Position numbers and translations under genes: made by a program
Notes under the pieces: model-generated
Databases searched by the model: none
The model's input: only the letters and a program-made list of their open reading frames with translations
Told to the model about the DNA's origin: nothing
Shown: in pieces, positions 8,086 to 17,542 of the stretch
Layout of the letters: the number at the start of each line of letters is the position of its first letter
How positions within the stretch are numbered: position 1 is the stretch's first letter
Assembly (NCBI GenBank): GCA_017642855.1
Contig: JAEPOO010000004.1
Location: 100,984 to 164,983 of the forward strand
DNA: 64,000 bases
From: Pseudomonadales bacterium
Lineage (GTDB): Bacteria; Pseudomonadota; Gammaproteobacteria; Pseudomonadales; Azotimanducaceae
Direction: 5' to 3'

Positions 8086-8511
8086 ATGCCCCAAGCAGAT
8101 ACCTCTATCGATTCGATTGCCTGGCTAACAGGCAGCTGGCAAGGCAGCCTTGGACCAATGACTGTCGAGGAAACCTGGTATCCGCCGAAACATGGCAGCA
8201 TGCAAGTGATGATTCGACTCTCGAACCCTGACACATTGCAAATGCTGGAGTTCATCGTAGTACGCGAGGTGATTGATGAGGCTGGTGGGCGCAGCCTGGT
8301 GCTTGATCTGAGGCAGTTCAGCCCGGACATGCAGCTGGTGACCGATCAAAGTATGACTTTCTTGCATCAGTCTGATCGGAGTATCGCTTTCACGATGCAT
8401 GGAGAGGCTTCAGTCAAGAAGCTGGAATACGCCCTTACCGATGCCAATCAACTGCAGGTAGACGTGACCGTCGCGACCGGCGATGTGGTGACGGCGTTGC
8501 TGGAAAGATGA
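8086..8511 (+). CDS. DUF6265 family protein
   Basis: A 141-residue protein that begins near its conserved core: WLTGSWQG, then EETWYPPKHGSMQVMIRL, then MLEFIVVRE. This is the DUF6265 arrangement, a small beta-rich, lipocalin-like domain of unknown function. ATG 8086 is chosen over an upstream start at 8044 because AGGAGC lies 7-12 nt before it and the family core follows at once. No signal peptide is visible. It stands alone, convergent with the FkbM gene 21 nt downstream. Confidence 0.7.
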   Translation: MPQADTSIDSIAWLTGSWQGSLGPMTVEETWYPPKHGSMQVMIRLSNPDTLQMLEFIVVREVIDEAGGRSLVLDLRQFSPDMQLVTDQSMTFLHQSDRSIAFTMHGEASVKKLEYALTDANQLQVDVTVATGDVVTALLER

Positions 8512-8532
8512 GGATCTGAAAAAGAGGCTATT

Positions 8533-9486
8533 TCAATTTGGGATACCAACATAATCGTAGTATCCGAATCGCAGCACTGAATAACCCATGTCTTCTATTC
8601 GCTTTATCGTCGCTGCTTTCTTTTTAAGGATTCCCGGTGGTGCACTATCCGGTAGATAACCACCCTGTATCTCCACCAGGATAACCGGATTGCTTTCCAA
8701 AATGGTTTGACGGGCACCTTCAAGGACCTGATCCTCGAGGTGTTCAACATCGAGCTTTATCAGCGAAACATTCTTGAAGCCGAAACTGTCGATGGTTCGA
8801 AGTTCTGCTTGATCACCGCCTTCACCAACGGATGTCCCGCCTTCATTTCCCTGAGTCGGGGGATTCATCTCAATCACTGCGAGAGTATCGCCGGCGGCAT
8901 AACGCATGGGTACAACATTAATCGCATCGTTTAGGCGCATGTTGTGAACCAGTTCGCGATACAGTTTCTTCTGCGGTTCATACGCATAGACCCGACCGGT
9001 CGGTCCCGCAAGCTTTGACATAATGAGCGAGTGAACGCCTATGTGCGCACCCACATCCAAAATCGTTGTCCCGCGCTGTGCATACTTCACAATCATGTCG
9101 ATGACATGTGTTTCCCAGAGATTTCCCTTTTTTAGTTCATCTTTAATGACGTCTTTAACGTCATCGAGATACAAATTACCTGTGATCAGTCCACCAGGCA
9201 TCGGGTAGATGTCGTAATCGTCGACTGGGAACGCTTCTACGTAATCGGCGATGTCATCAGTATCCAGTAACAACCTGGGTGTCAGTGCGTCCTCCGTAAT
9301 CTCATTGGTTGAAACGGTTGCTTGAGCGTTCAGCACACATTCCTGCAAAAGCGCCAAGGAAATGTCGTCTTCTGAAACCTTAGACGAGAACTGTGAAAGG
9401 CGAAATGCCTGGTAGAGACAGACAACCGCGAGGAGGATGAAGCCAACAACAAGCACCCTGCTTGAAGATGTAGAACTTTCAGTCAC
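8533..9486 (-). CDS. FkbM family SAM-dependent methyltransferase, membrane-anchored
   Basis: A 317-residue protein with an N-terminal membrane segment (about residues 9-28) and a C-terminal FkbM methyltransferase domain (about 120-310). The SAM-binding motif is ILDVGAHIGVHSL, followed by YAYEPQ, and the family signature LIKLDVEHLEDQVLEGA with VILVEIQGG. FkbM enzymes O-methylate sugars or other small molecules. The membrane anchor suggests action at the envelope, for instance on a polysaccharide. The start is GTG 9486 with GGGACGAG just upstream. No other glycan gene is intact nearby. Confidence 0.85.
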   Translation of the reverse strand: MTESSTSSSRVLVVGFILLAVVCLYQAFRLSQFSSKVSEDDISLALLQECVLNAQATVSTNEITEDALTPRLLLDTDDIADYVEAFPVDDYDIYPMPGGLITGNLYLDDVKDVIKDELKKGNLWETHVIDMIVKYAQRGTTILDVGAHIGVHSLIMSKLAGPTGRVYAYEPQKKLYRELVHNMRLNDAINVVPMRYAAGDTLAVIEMNPPTQGNEGGTSVGEGGDQAELRTIDSFGFKNVSLIKLDVEHLEDQVLEGARQTILESNPVILVEIQGGYLPDSAPPGILKKKAATIKRIEDMGYSVLRFGYYDYVGIPN

Positions 9487-9684
9487 CGCTCGTCCCTATG
9501 TCAGCTGATTGATGATTCTGCGAGGACTCTCATCATATCAAGTTCTAAAGCAGGCAGCCGGACCAGTCGGTGATTTCACCGACCGCCTGGTCGAGCGGCG
9601 ATTCGGACAAGCGTTCCAGGAGACAGATCTCATCGCCCGGGTGCCAGGACACCGCGATTACTGATCGTTCTGCTCACCGTTTCC

Positions 9685-9720
9685 TGCGCTATCTGTGTAC
9701 TGCGCTATCTGTGTACTGCG
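9685..9720. repeat. 16-bp tandem duplication in a 427-bp gap without a recognisable gene
   Basis: The unit tgcgctatctgtgtac occurs at 9685-9700 and 9701-9716 and continues for 4 more bases. The whole interval 9487-9913 holds no gene I can support; short open frames there lack start signals and family motifs. Confidence 0.7.
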
Positions 9721-9913
9721 AACAGGGCGCGCCTCTGAGGGAAACAGGTTTTTGAACAAGTCGAGTTGGTACCGCGAACAACAAGCTCGAAATCGCTCGA
9801 ATACAGGCACCTGGAATCATCGGGGAAAGGGTCCGCAGGGTTCTAAGGTAACCGACTGGATGCGTCAGACGACTGGAGTAAATCGATCACGGACACTGTA
9901 GTAAAGTATCGCT

Positions 9914-10972
9914 ATGGATACGAGCTTACTTATTCAATACGCACTCGGGATGACACCTGCTCTTTTAACCCTGGTGATCGTTATGGTGCTTCTGGCACTC
10001 ATGAATTTTTTATTGCGACGGAACAAGCCAGGAGAAATTCCAGTGTTTCGACAGGTGTTGCTAATCCTGTCAACTGCAGCGGGCGTTCTACTCGTTATCT
10101 TCATGCTGCCAATCAGCGAGACCAGTCGTGGCCAAATCCTCAGTCTGCTCGGCATCGTCATCACGGCGGTGATCGCTCTGTCTTCAACCACCTTTGTCGC
10201 GAACATCATGGCGGGGCTGATGCTGCGAGCTGTGAACAGTTTTCATCCGGGTGACTTTATCCGAAGCCAGGATATGTTTGGTCGGGTCACAGAACGCGGA
10301 CTCTTCCACACAGAAATACAGACCGAAGACCGGGACCTGGCAACCGTGCCCAATCTTTTTCTTGTGACTAACCCAGTCACAGTCGTGCACGATTCCGGGA
10401 CCATTATTTCAGCGACCCTGTCACTGGGTTATGACATTTCACACCGCCGCATTGAGGAACTACTGATTCAGGCGGCGAACGACGCTGGCCTGACCGATTC
10501 ATTCGTTCTGGTCGGAGAACTGGGAGACTTTTCAGTCTCCTATCGGGTTGGCGGTTTTTTCGAAGACGTCAGCAAACTGCTTACGGCAAAATCGAATCTT
10601 CGCAAAAAAATTCTGTCGGTACTACACCGCAACGGTGTTGAAATCGTTTCTCCCAATTTCATGAACCAACGTGTGCTGGCAGAAGACAAGCAGATGATCC
10701 CCAGGGACTACCGGGAGGATTGGGAGAGACTGGAAGAGAGCACAGCAGAGGAAGTTATTTTCGATAAAGCCGACAGTGCAGCAGAAAAAGAATCTCTGAA
10801 AAAGGAAAAGAAAACAGCCAAAGCCAGACTCATCGAAATCGACGCGGAGCTAAAGGCGAACAACAAGATCGACACCGCCTCACTTGAGCATGAAAAAATC
10901 GAGGCCGAGAAGAGGCTGCAGGAAATCGAGGCCTCCCTCAACGAACCGAATGACGAAACGAAAGATGGATAG
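9914..10972 (+). CDS. Small-conductance mechanosensitive channel (MscS family)
   Basis: A 352-residue protein with three hydrophobic segments (about residues 8-34, 44-65 and 74-110). The last is the MscS pore helix leading into the conserved junction SSTTFVANIMAGLML, then the beta-domain start SFHPGDFI and the VPNLFLVTNPV motif typical of the family. The C-terminal 80 residues are Lys/Glu-rich and predicted coiled coil, longer than in the minimal MscS channel. It would release solutes on hypo-osmotic shock. The enoyl-CoA hydratase gene follows after only 6 nt, so the two are probably co-transcribed. Confidence 0.87.
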   Translation: MDTSLLIQYALGMTPALLTLVIVMVLLALMNFLLRRNKPGEIPVFRQVLLILSTAAGVLLVIFMLPISETSRGQILSLLGIVITAVIALSSTTFVANIMAGLMLRAVNSFHPGDFIRSQDMFGRVTERGLFHTEIQTEDRDLATVPNLFLVTNPVTVVHDSGTIISATLSLGYDISHRRIEELLIQAANDAGLTDSFVLVGELGDFSVSYRVGGFFEDVSKLLTAKSNLRKKILSVLHRNGVEIVSPNFMNQRVLAEDKQMIPRDYREDWERLEESTAEEVIFDKADSAAEKESLKKEKKTAKARLIEIDAELKANNKIDTASLEHEKIEAEKRLQEIEASLNEPNDETKDG

Positions 10973-10978
10973 GGACCA

Positions 10979-11812
10979 ATGAAAGACAGAATTTCTATTG
11001 AGATTAACGATGGTGTCGCAGATGTGCGCATGATCAGAAGTGACAAGATGAACGCTCTGGACGACGCCATGTTCAGTGCGCTGATCGAAGCAGGACAAAC
11101 ACTCGCTGCGAACACTTCCGTTCGCTGCATTGTTCTGTCAGGCGAGGGCCGCGCTTTTTGCGCCGGCCTCGACATGGGCAGCTTCGGGAAAATGGCCGAG
11201 AGCGGCTCAGACAAAGGCGCCGAAAAGAAAGACAATTCAGATGTCACCCAGGGACTTGAGCCTCGCACACATGGCATCAGTAATCGCGCTCAATACGCGG
11301 TCTGGACGTGGCGGGAGTCACCGGTACCGGTCATCGCAGCAATTCACGGCGTCGCTTTTGGCGGCGGTTTTCAGATTATGCTGGGCAGCGACATTCGCAT
11401 TGCCCATCCTGAAACCCGAATGTCCGTCATGGAAATTAAGTGGGGACTGGTTCCCGATATGGCGGGTACGGCGATCATGCGAAACCTCGCTCGTGAAGAT
11501 GTCGTCAGAGAGCTGACGTATACCGGCAGACAGTTCAACGCCGTTGAGGGTCAGGCGCTGGGTTTTGTCACCAGAACTTCAGAGACGCCATTGGAAGATG
11601 CACTGGCTTTGGCGAGGGAAATCGCTGATAAAAATCCTGACGCCATCGTCGCAGCCAAGAGGATTTTCAACTCGGCTTCAGACATGACCGATGCTGACAT
11701 GCTGTTACAGGAATCTGTTTTGCAGGACGGCATCATCCGAACCCCAAACCAAGTGGAAGCGGTTATGTCGACCATGGAAAAACGTGCGGCGAACTACACC
11801 GAGCGCAAATAA
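10979..11812 (+). CDS. Crotonase family protein (enoyl-CoA hydratase/isomerase)
   Basis: A 277-residue crotonase fold. The two oxyanion-hole segments are GEGRAFCAGLDM and AIHGVAFGGGFQI. The acidic residues Glu152 (MEIKWG) and Asp160 (GLVPDMAGT) are placed like those of delta3,5-delta2,4-dienoyl-CoA isomerase, so an isomerase role in fatty-acid beta-oxidation is at least as likely as hydration. This is an inference from motif spacing. AGGGA lies 6 nt before ATG 10979. It follows the mscS gene closely and converges on the HD-domain gene. Confidence 0.85.
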   Translation: MKDRISIEINDGVADVRMIRSDKMNALDDAMFSALIEAGQTLAANTSVRCIVLSGEGRAFCAGLDMGSFGKMAESGSDKGAEKKDNSDVTQGLEPRTHGISNRAQYAVWTWRESPVPVIAAIHGVAFGGGFQIMLGSDIRIAHPETRMSVMEIKWGLVPDMAGTAIMRNLAREDVVRELTYTGRQFNAVEGQALGFVTRTSETPLEDALALAREIADKNPDAIVAAKRIFNSASDMTDADMLLQESVLQDGIIRTPNQVEAVMSTMEKRAANYTERK

Positions 11813-11825
11813 TTTCCTGCGCTGA

Positions 11826-12419
11826 CTATTCAAGCGCCCTGAGCCCTGCCATGATTTCAACCATGGTCGGTGCTTTCAGACCGCGCTCCGCTGAGGCCAT
11901 AAAATCTTCTGAATCAACAAGACCCTGCTTCTTATAAACGCTTGCCTGCATGGCAAGCTCTAGTCTGTCGATTTGTTTGACGAATTGAGCCTCCGGTGAT
12001 GACTGGCGCTCATATTCATGCCAATCGTTGATCAGTCGCTCACCGTTAGGCAGTTTGCTTAAGATCTTTTCTACCGCTTCGGACTCTCTTTTTGATTTTT
12101 CTTCCGAATCGACGCGGTCCTGAGGTGTAATGTCGCCAACGTACGCCTCGCCGATATCGTGCAGTACCGCCAACCTGAGAACCTTTTCTCCGTCCAGTTC
12201 AGGGAACTGATCAGCCAAAAGAACGCACAACATGACGTTGCCAAACGTATGCTCTGCAACGGACTCACACCTTTGCTCGGGTATTCCTCGCTCAAGCCAT
12301 CCTTTGCGGAACAGCTGCTTCAAATGTACCAGCTCAAACCACGTTGATATCAAAGGGCTAGCACCTTCACTCAACAGGTCTATGGGAATAGATGCTTTCT
12401 CAGTCTTTAGATCATTCAT
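11826..12419 (-). CDS. HD-domain phosphohydrolase (YfbR/HDDC2-like 5'-deoxynucleotidase)
   Basis: A 197-residue protein with the HDDC2/YfbR pattern: W..RGIPEQRCESVAEHT (His57), LHDIGEAYVGDITP (His87, Asp88, Glu91) and QIDRLE (Asp151), which together make the metal site. These enzymes hydrolyse deoxyribonucleoside 5'-monophosphates. It starts at ATG 12419, 121 nt from the divergent DUF5916 gene, and converges on the crotonase gene. Confidence 0.82.
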   Translation of the reverse strand: MNDLKTEKASIPIDLLSEGASPLISTWFELVHLKQLFRKGWLERGIPEQRCESVAEHTFGNVMLCVLLADQFPELDGEKVLRLAVLHDIGEAYVGDITPQDRVDSEEKSKRESEAVEKILSKLPNGERLINDWHEYERQSSPEAQFVKQIDRLELAMQASVYKKQGLVDSEDFMASAERGLKAPTMVEIMAGLRALE

Positions 12420-12540
12420 GCGGCGCAGGTTACTGAAAATTACGCATTTATCCAGTTCAACAACTGACGCAGATCACACCACGGTGGCACGGCATAACGT
12501 AAAACTATGTTCGTGGACGGGGGTTAGTGACTCACTCAGA

Positions 12541-15027
12541 ATGAATTCAATGCGTATTCAACTCATCATGGCTCTGCTGATCGCGTGTGCAGCAGCCCAG
12601 GCGGAATCACCTCGAGGCCAACAGGAACTCAAGGGTGAGCTGGATGGCATTCCCATGCACTACATCAGTGTGCAGACGCGGCCTCACGAAGCCGTAGAGA
12701 TTCAGTTGGATGGCATCGTTGATGAAGCCATCTGGCAAGAGGTGCCCTGGTTCGACAACATGCTGGTATCCGTGCCAGCAACCGGTGACCCTGGAGAATA
12801 CAAAACGGAGAACCGCCTGCTGGCGACGGAGAAAGGTCTGTACATCAGTTCAATCATGTACCAGCCGCCTGACACCGTCGTTCATCGAATGACGAAGCGG
12901 GACCAGCAATCAGACAGAGACTCATTCGGCGTCACCATAGACCCCACCGGTGACGGCACCTATGCCTTCTGGTTTTCCCTGAGTCCCGGAGACGTGGTCA
13001 TGGACGGCAAGGTCTTGCCGGAGCGTCGTTATTCAAGCGACTGGGACGGACCCTGGCTATACAAGTCGGCCATCAATGATGACGGCTGGAGTGTTGAGAT
13101 CTTTTACCCCTGGTCGATGATGAGCCTGCCTGAACAATCGGGCACCCGGCAGGTAGGTTTCGCCCTCAGCAGAACCGTGTCGTTCAAAAACGAACGCTAC
13201 TACTGGCCGGGACACACTTACACATCGCCACAATTTGTTACCGCTCTCAATACCATGCACCTCGAGGGAGTTGAACCAAGACAGTCTTTTTCCTTCATCC
13301 CATATATCTCTGATGAACTGGATAACGCGCGCGATGAAAACGAATTGAACGTTGGCGCTGACATCACCTGGAAACCTTCATCTCGTCTGGAACTCACCGC
13401 AAGCCTCAATCCGGACTTTGGCGCAGTCGAAGCTGATAACGTCGTGCTCAACCTCACGGCGTTCGAAACTTTCTTCCCGGAGAAACGCCTCTTCTTCCTG
13501 GAAGGTAATGAAATTTTTGTCACCACACCACGCGCAAACAGTGGCAACGCCCTTCGGGAAGTGACCAACGAAAACTTCGCGACCACATCCCGCAGAGTTT
13601 TCGTGAGCGACTTTGTTCAGCCGCCTATCTCCCTGTTAAACACCCGTCGCATCGGTGGCACCGCCAACCAAGTGACGCTCGAACCTGGTGTGATTCCCAA
13701 GCGAGGGGAAACCGGCCTGCCAACGGATCTGCTCGGTGCCATCAAAACCACGGGACAGAGTGGTGATCTCAGATACGGCATACTGGCTGCCTTCGAAGAT
13801 GATGTGGAGTGGCTTGGCATTGATCTGGGTGGCAACGAAGTCGACATTGAAGATGAGGGTCGAGACTTTGCCGTCGCGCGGGTGAGCTATGAAAGATCGG
13901 AGCGCAACCGCTATGCCATCGGATACCTAGGAACCTTCACCCAGGGTTCGATCTACGATGCCTCCGTACACGGACTCGATGCGCATTTCGGCACCAGCGA
14001 TGGCCGATGGAGTACCGATCTTCAACTGATGCACAGCGATGTCAATAACATTACAGGTCAGGGCGCTTTGATCGATGTGACCTACGCGCCCAGCTCAAGG
14101 TTCCAGCATAAAGTTGAATTGGATTACTTCGACGAAGAAGTCGAGATCAATGACCTGGGTTTCCTCCGGCGAAATGACTACGGCGGTCTGCAATACATCT
14201 TTCGCTATGCGCACGCAGCACCCGATGCTTACCTGAAAGCCTTCCGCGGCGCTGTCACCGTCCGGCAGCAATACAACATCAGTAAAGGTCAGGTCGTTGA
14301 TAGCGGAATTTACTGGCGCAACAGAATCGAGATCCCAGGAAGGAATACCTTTCAAACTGCACTGGCCTACCTGCCGGAAAGATACGAGGACATCGACTCA
14401 AGAGGTCATGGCGCCTACAAAGCAGAGGACAGGGTCTGGTGGAACATATTGTGGACGACAGATGCCAGCAAAATGCTGACCTGGTCGTTTAGCATCGGAG
14501 GCCTTCAGGAAGATCTGGGCGACTGGACCCAGCAGTATTCAATGGGTGTCACCGCAAGACCCACACCTAACCTGGAAATGAAGCTTGATGTGAAGTACAA
14601 GCGCCGCGATGGCTGGCTGGTCTACCAGGGTCGCAATAACTTCGGCGCTTACGATGCTATCGATTGGCAACCCAGTCTTGAAGCCAGTTGGTTTTTGGCG
14701 CCTCGACATCAGCTTCGATTCTCTCTGCAGTGGGCGGGTGTCCGTGCCGATGAACAGGGGTTCTATGCGGTCCCGGGGGGTGACGGCGAACTCGTTCCCG
14801 CGAATCCAACCTTGCCCGACCATGATTTCACCGTCAGTCTGCTCACCGCGCAGCTGCGATATCGATGGGAAATCGCGCCGCTGACCGACCTGTTTGTGGT
14901 CTACAACCGCGGTAATCGGCTGGCGCCACGCCAGGAAGACAGCTTTTCAGACCTGTTCAGTGACACCCTTGACGACCCCCAGGTCGACTCTTTGGTGGTC
15001 AAGCTGAGATATCGATTCGGCAGCTAA
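12541..15027 (+). CDS. DUF5916 outer-membrane protein with N-terminal CBM9-like domain
   Basis: An 828-residue exported protein. Residues 1-21 form a signal peptide ending AAAQA. Next comes a CBM9-like sugar-binding-fold domain (about 50-240; LDGIVDEAIWQEVPW is its usual opening), then the DUF5916 region with NPDFGAVEADNVVLNLTAFETFFPEKR and FFLEGNEIF, ending in alternating beta strands and LVVKLRYRFGS, as in an outer-membrane barrel. The function of this family is unknown. ATG 12541 or 12550 both fit; earlier in-frame starts would bury the signal peptide. No Shine-Dalgarno sequence is obvious. Confidence 0.8.
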   Translation: MNSMRIQLIMALLIACAAAQAESPRGQQELKGELDGIPMHYISVQTRPHEAVEIQLDGIVDEAIWQEVPWFDNMLVSVPATGDPGEYKTENRLLATEKGLYISSIMYQPPDTVVHRMTKRDQQSDRDSFGVTIDPTGDGTYAFWFSLSPGDVVMDGKVLPERRYSSDWDGPWLYKSAINDDGWSVEIFYPWSMMSLPEQSGTRQVGFALSRTVSFKNERYYWPGHTYTSPQFVTALNTMHLEGVEPRQSFSFIPYISDELDNARDENELNVGADITWKPSSRLELTASLNPDFGAVEADNVVLNLTAFETFFPEKRLFFLEGNEIFVTTPRANSGNALREVTNENFATTSRRVFVSDFVQPPISLLNTRRIGGTANQVTLEPGVIPKRGETGLPTDLLGAIKTTGQSGDLRYGILAAFEDDVEWLGIDLGGNEVDIEDEGRDFAVARVSYERSERNRYAIGYLGTFTQGSIYDASVHGLDAHFGTSDGRWSTDLQLMHSDVNNITGQGALIDVTYAPSSRFQHKVELDYFDEEVEINDLGFLRRNDYGGLQYIFRYAHAAPDAYLKAFRGAVTVRQQYNISKGQVVDSGIYWRNRIEIPGRNTFQTALAYLPERYEDIDSRGHGAYKAEDRVWWNILWTTDASKMLTWSFSIGGLQEDLGDWTQQYSMGVTARPTPNLEMKLDVKYKRRDGWLVYQGRNNFGAYDAIDWQPSLEASWFLAPRHQLRFSLQWAGVRADEQGFYAVPGGDGELVPANPTLPDHDFTVSLLTAQLRYRWEIAPLTDLFVVYNRGNRLAPRQEDSFSDLFSDTLDDPQVDSLVVKLRYRFGS

Positions 15028-15094
15028 CCAAATATCTATATATTTCAATAGGTTAGATTCTTTCCTGCGGTCCAGGAAATTTTAAGAAACCTAT

Positions 15095-15124
15095 CTGGCA
15101 CATGGCTGGGCGTTGATATATGAT
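15095..15124 (+). promoter_or_regulatory. Candidate sigma-70 promoter for fusA2
   Basis: CTGGCA (15095-15100) and TATGAT (15119-15124) are separated by 18 bp and followed by a run of alternating GC (gcgcgcgcg). A GC-rich discriminator of this kind is typical of growth-rate and stringent-controlled promoters. It lies about 100 nt before the fusA2 start. Confidence 0.45.
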
Positions 15125-15133
15125 GCGCGCGCG

Positions 15134-15159
15134 AAAACACCATGATTTTCGGTGTTTTT
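15134..15159 (+). terminator. Terminator-like hairpin in the fusA2 leader
   Basis: AAAACACC (15134-15141) pairs with GGTGTTTT (15151-15158) and is followed by one further T, after the candidate promoter and before the gene. It could be a weak attenuator. The stem is short and A/T-rich, so read-through is expected. Confidence 0.4.
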
Positions 15160-15227
15160 GGCCCCCTCGCCAGGGACTCCCTGGACTACCCGAACATATG
15201 ACATGAACTTAGACACGAGCCATTGTG

Positions 15228-17309
15228 ATGACTGACCTTACGAAATATCGAAATATCGGCATTTTCGCCCACGTGGATGCTGGCAAGACCACGACGACGG
15301 AGCGAATTCTGAAACTGACCGGCAAGATCCACAAGCTGGGTGAAGTTCACGATGGCGCTGCAACCACTGACTTCATGGAACAGGAGCAGGAACGCGGGAT
15401 TACGATTCAGTCCGCTGCAACCACTGCGTTCTGGGATGACCATCGAATGAACATCATCGACACGCCCGGACACGTGGACTTCACCATTGAAGTTTATCGT
15501 TCTCTGAAAGTACTCGACGGCGGCGTTGGCGTATTCTGCGGCTCAGGTGGTGTTGAGCCTCAATCAGAAACCAACTGGCGTTACGCAAACGACTCTGAAG
15601 TTGCCCGATTGATTTTCGTGAACAAACTGGACCGTCTCGGCGCTAACTTCTACCGCGTTGTTGATCAGGTAGAAAACGTACTGGCTGCTAACCCGCTGGT
15701 CATGACCCTGCCAATCGGCGAAGAAGACGATTTCGTTGGTGTTGTAGAACTGCTGACTCGTAAAGCCTGGATTTGGGATGACTCTGGCGACCCCGAAAAA
15801 TACACCCTGGAAGATGTGCCAGCAGACATGGTCGACAAGGTCGAAGAATACCGCGAGAAACTGATCGAAACTGCTCTGGAGCAGGACGACGACGCCATGA
15901 TGATGTACCTGGAAGATGGCGAAGAGCCTGACATGGACACGCTTAAGGCCTGTATCCGAAAGGGCACGATCAACCTGGATTTCTTCCCGACTTTCTGTGG
16001 TTCCGCATTCAAGAACAAAGGTATTCAGCTGGTGCTGAACGCTGTCGTTGACTACCTGCCTAACCCGACTGAAGTCAAGCCTCAGCCGGAAGTTGATCTC
16101 GACGGTACAGAAACTGGCGAGTTCGCCACGGTAGATCCTGAGAAGCCGCTGCGCGCACTGGCATTCAAAATTATGGACGACCGATTCGGCGCCCTCACCT
16201 TCACGCGGATCTACTCAGGTTCACTGAAGAAAGGCGATACTGTACTCAACACCTATACCGGTAAAACAGAACGCATCGGCCGTATCGTGGAAATGCACGC
16301 GGAAGAGCGAATCGAACTGGACGGCGCTCAGGCTGGTGACATCGTTGCCCTGATTGGCATGAAGAATACACAGACGGGTCATACTCTGTGTGACCAGAAC
16401 AATCCTGCGACACTGGAACCCATGGTATTCCCTGATCCCGTGATTTCCGTGGCTATCCATCCGAAAGATAAAGCTGCTTCAGAGAAAATGGGTGTCGCGC
16501 TCGGCAAGATGATTCAGGAAGATCCTTCTTTCCGTGTACACACGGACGAAGAATCCGGTGAAACCATCCTGCGCGGCATGGGCGAACTCCACCTGGACAT
16601 TAAAGTCGATATCCTGAAGCGTACTCACGGTGTGGAAGTGGATGTCGGTGCTCCTCAGGTTGCCTATCGTGAATCCATCACGAAGCTTGTTGAAGACAGC
16701 TACACCCACAAGAAGCAAACCGGTGGTGCAGGTCAGTTCGCGAAGATCGACTACATTGTCGAACCCGCTGAAACTGGCACTGGCTTCGAGTTCGAGTCCA
16801 AGGTGACGGGCGGTAATGTGCCACGTGAATTCTGGCCTGCCGTTGAAAAAGGTTTCAACATGAGCATGGAAGAAGGCCCTCTGGCGGGTTATCCGCTGCT
16901 CGATGTGAAAGTCACCCTGGTTGACGGTGCTTTCCACGCGGTTGACTCTTCGGCCATCGCCTATGAGCTGGCCTCGAAAGCCGCTTATCGCCAGACCATG
17001 CCAAAAGCTGGTCCGCAGCTGATGGAACCCATCATGAAGGTGGATGTTTTCACACCGGACGAGCATGTGGGTGACGTCATTGGCGACCTGAACCGTCGCC
17101 GAGGCATGATCGAAGGCCAGGAAGCGGGTACCACGGGTGTTCGCGTTAAAGCGACCGCACCATTGGCTGAGATGTTCGGTTACATTGGTGACCTGCGAAC
17201 CATGACTTCCGGTCGTGGCCAGTTCTCCATGGAATTCAGCCACTATGCTGGCTGCCCGAACAGTGTTGCTGAGGAAGTGATCAAAAAGGCCAACGAAGCC
17301 GCGGCTTAA
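15228..17309 (+). CDS. fusA2: Elongation factor G, second copy (EF-G2 type)
   Basis: A 693-residue EF-G with G1 AHVDAGKTTTTER, G2 region QERGITIQSAATT, G3 DTPGHVDF and G4 NKLDR, followed by domains II-V. It closely resembles the second EF-G of Vibrio and related gammaproteobacteria (GKIHKLGEVHDGAATTDFM, FCGSGGVEPQSETNWRYANDSEVA). It is not in the str operon: rpsL, rpsG and tuf are not beside it, and the window's tuf lies 46 kb away next to rpsJ. It therefore probably acts as a second translocase or recycling factor beside a canonical fusA outside the window. ATG 15228 is preferred to GTG 15225. A strong terminator follows. Confidence 0.9.
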   Translation: MTDLTKYRNIGIFAHVDAGKTTTTERILKLTGKIHKLGEVHDGAATTDFMEQEQERGITIQSAATTAFWDDHRMNIIDTPGHVDFTIEVYRSLKVLDGGVGVFCGSGGVEPQSETNWRYANDSEVARLIFVNKLDRLGANFYRVVDQVENVLAANPLVMTLPIGEEDDFVGVVELLTRKAWIWDDSGDPEKYTLEDVPADMVDKVEEYREKLIETALEQDDDAMMMYLEDGEEPDMDTLKACIRKGTINLDFFPTFCGSAFKNKGIQLVLNAVVDYLPNPTEVKPQPEVDLDGTETGEFATVDPEKPLRALAFKIMDDRFGALTFTRIYSGSLKKGDTVLNTYTGKTERIGRIVEMHAEERIELDGAQAGDIVALIGMKNTQTGHTLCDQNNPATLEPMVFPDPVISVAIHPKDKAASEKMGVALGKMIQEDPSFRVHTDEESGETILRGMGELHLDIKVDILKRTHGVEVDVGAPQVAYRESITKLVEDSYTHKKQTGGAGQFAKIDYIVEPAETGTGFEFESKVTGGNVPREFWPAVEKGFNMSMEEGPLAGYPLLDVKVTLVDGAFHAVDSSAIAYELASKAAYRQTMPKAGPQLMEPIMKVDVFTPDEHVGDVIGDLNRRRGMIEGQEAGTTGVRVKATAPLAEMFGYIGDLRTMTSGRGQFSMEFSHYAGCPNSVAEEVIKKANEAAA

Positions 17310-17329
17310 ACACCGCTCGCTCCTGGTCG

Positions 17330-17365
17330 AAGGCCGCACCATCCAGCATGGTTGCGGCCTTTTTT
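17330..17365 (+). terminator. Rho-independent terminator after fusA2
   Basis: AGGCCGCACCAT (17331-17342) pairs with ATGGTTGCGGCCT (17348-17360) with one bulged base, followed by TTTTT. It closes the fusA2 unit and separates it from the RiPP operon. Confidence 0.85.
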
Positions 17366-17485
17366 GTAAGTGAATCCTTACAAAACGTCCCTCAAACTGA
17401 ATCCTTCCTGAACCAGAGGTTCAGCGATACCAGTTTTTCACAGATTGATGTAACGTTTCGATCGTGGTTCTCTCTATGAAACCAT

Positions 17486-17500
17486 CTGTCCCTGTGACAG
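17486..17500. promoter_or_regulatory. Inverted repeat upstream of the RiPP precursor gene
   Basis: CTGTC-cctgt-GACAG is a perfect 5-5-5 inverted repeat about 95 nt before the precursor start. Part of it (GTCCCTGT, GACAGG) recurs in the hairpin after the gene at 17970-17996. It could be an operator; no promoter hexamers are convincing here. Confidence 0.35.
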
Positions 17501-17542
17501 GTCTTACTGAACAGGATCATTAACCGATCTGTAAAAAAACTG

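Noticed and set aside
9570..9901. Two short overlapping frames upstream of the mscS gene
   Set aside because: They lack ribosome-binding sites and recognisable motifs and run through the 16-bp duplication.
15665..16018. Ser-rich antisense frame within fusA2
   Set aside because: Composition is typical of the reverse complement of an acidic coding region; no start signal.
16479..17342. Long open frame antisense to fusA2 (287 codons)
   Set aside because: It mirrors the EF-G coding frame, has no family motifs and no ribosome-binding site; the sense gene is certain.
17448..17480. TGTAAC motif upstream of the RiPP precursor, resembling an ECF-sigma -35
   Set aside because: No matching -10 is found at the required spacing.
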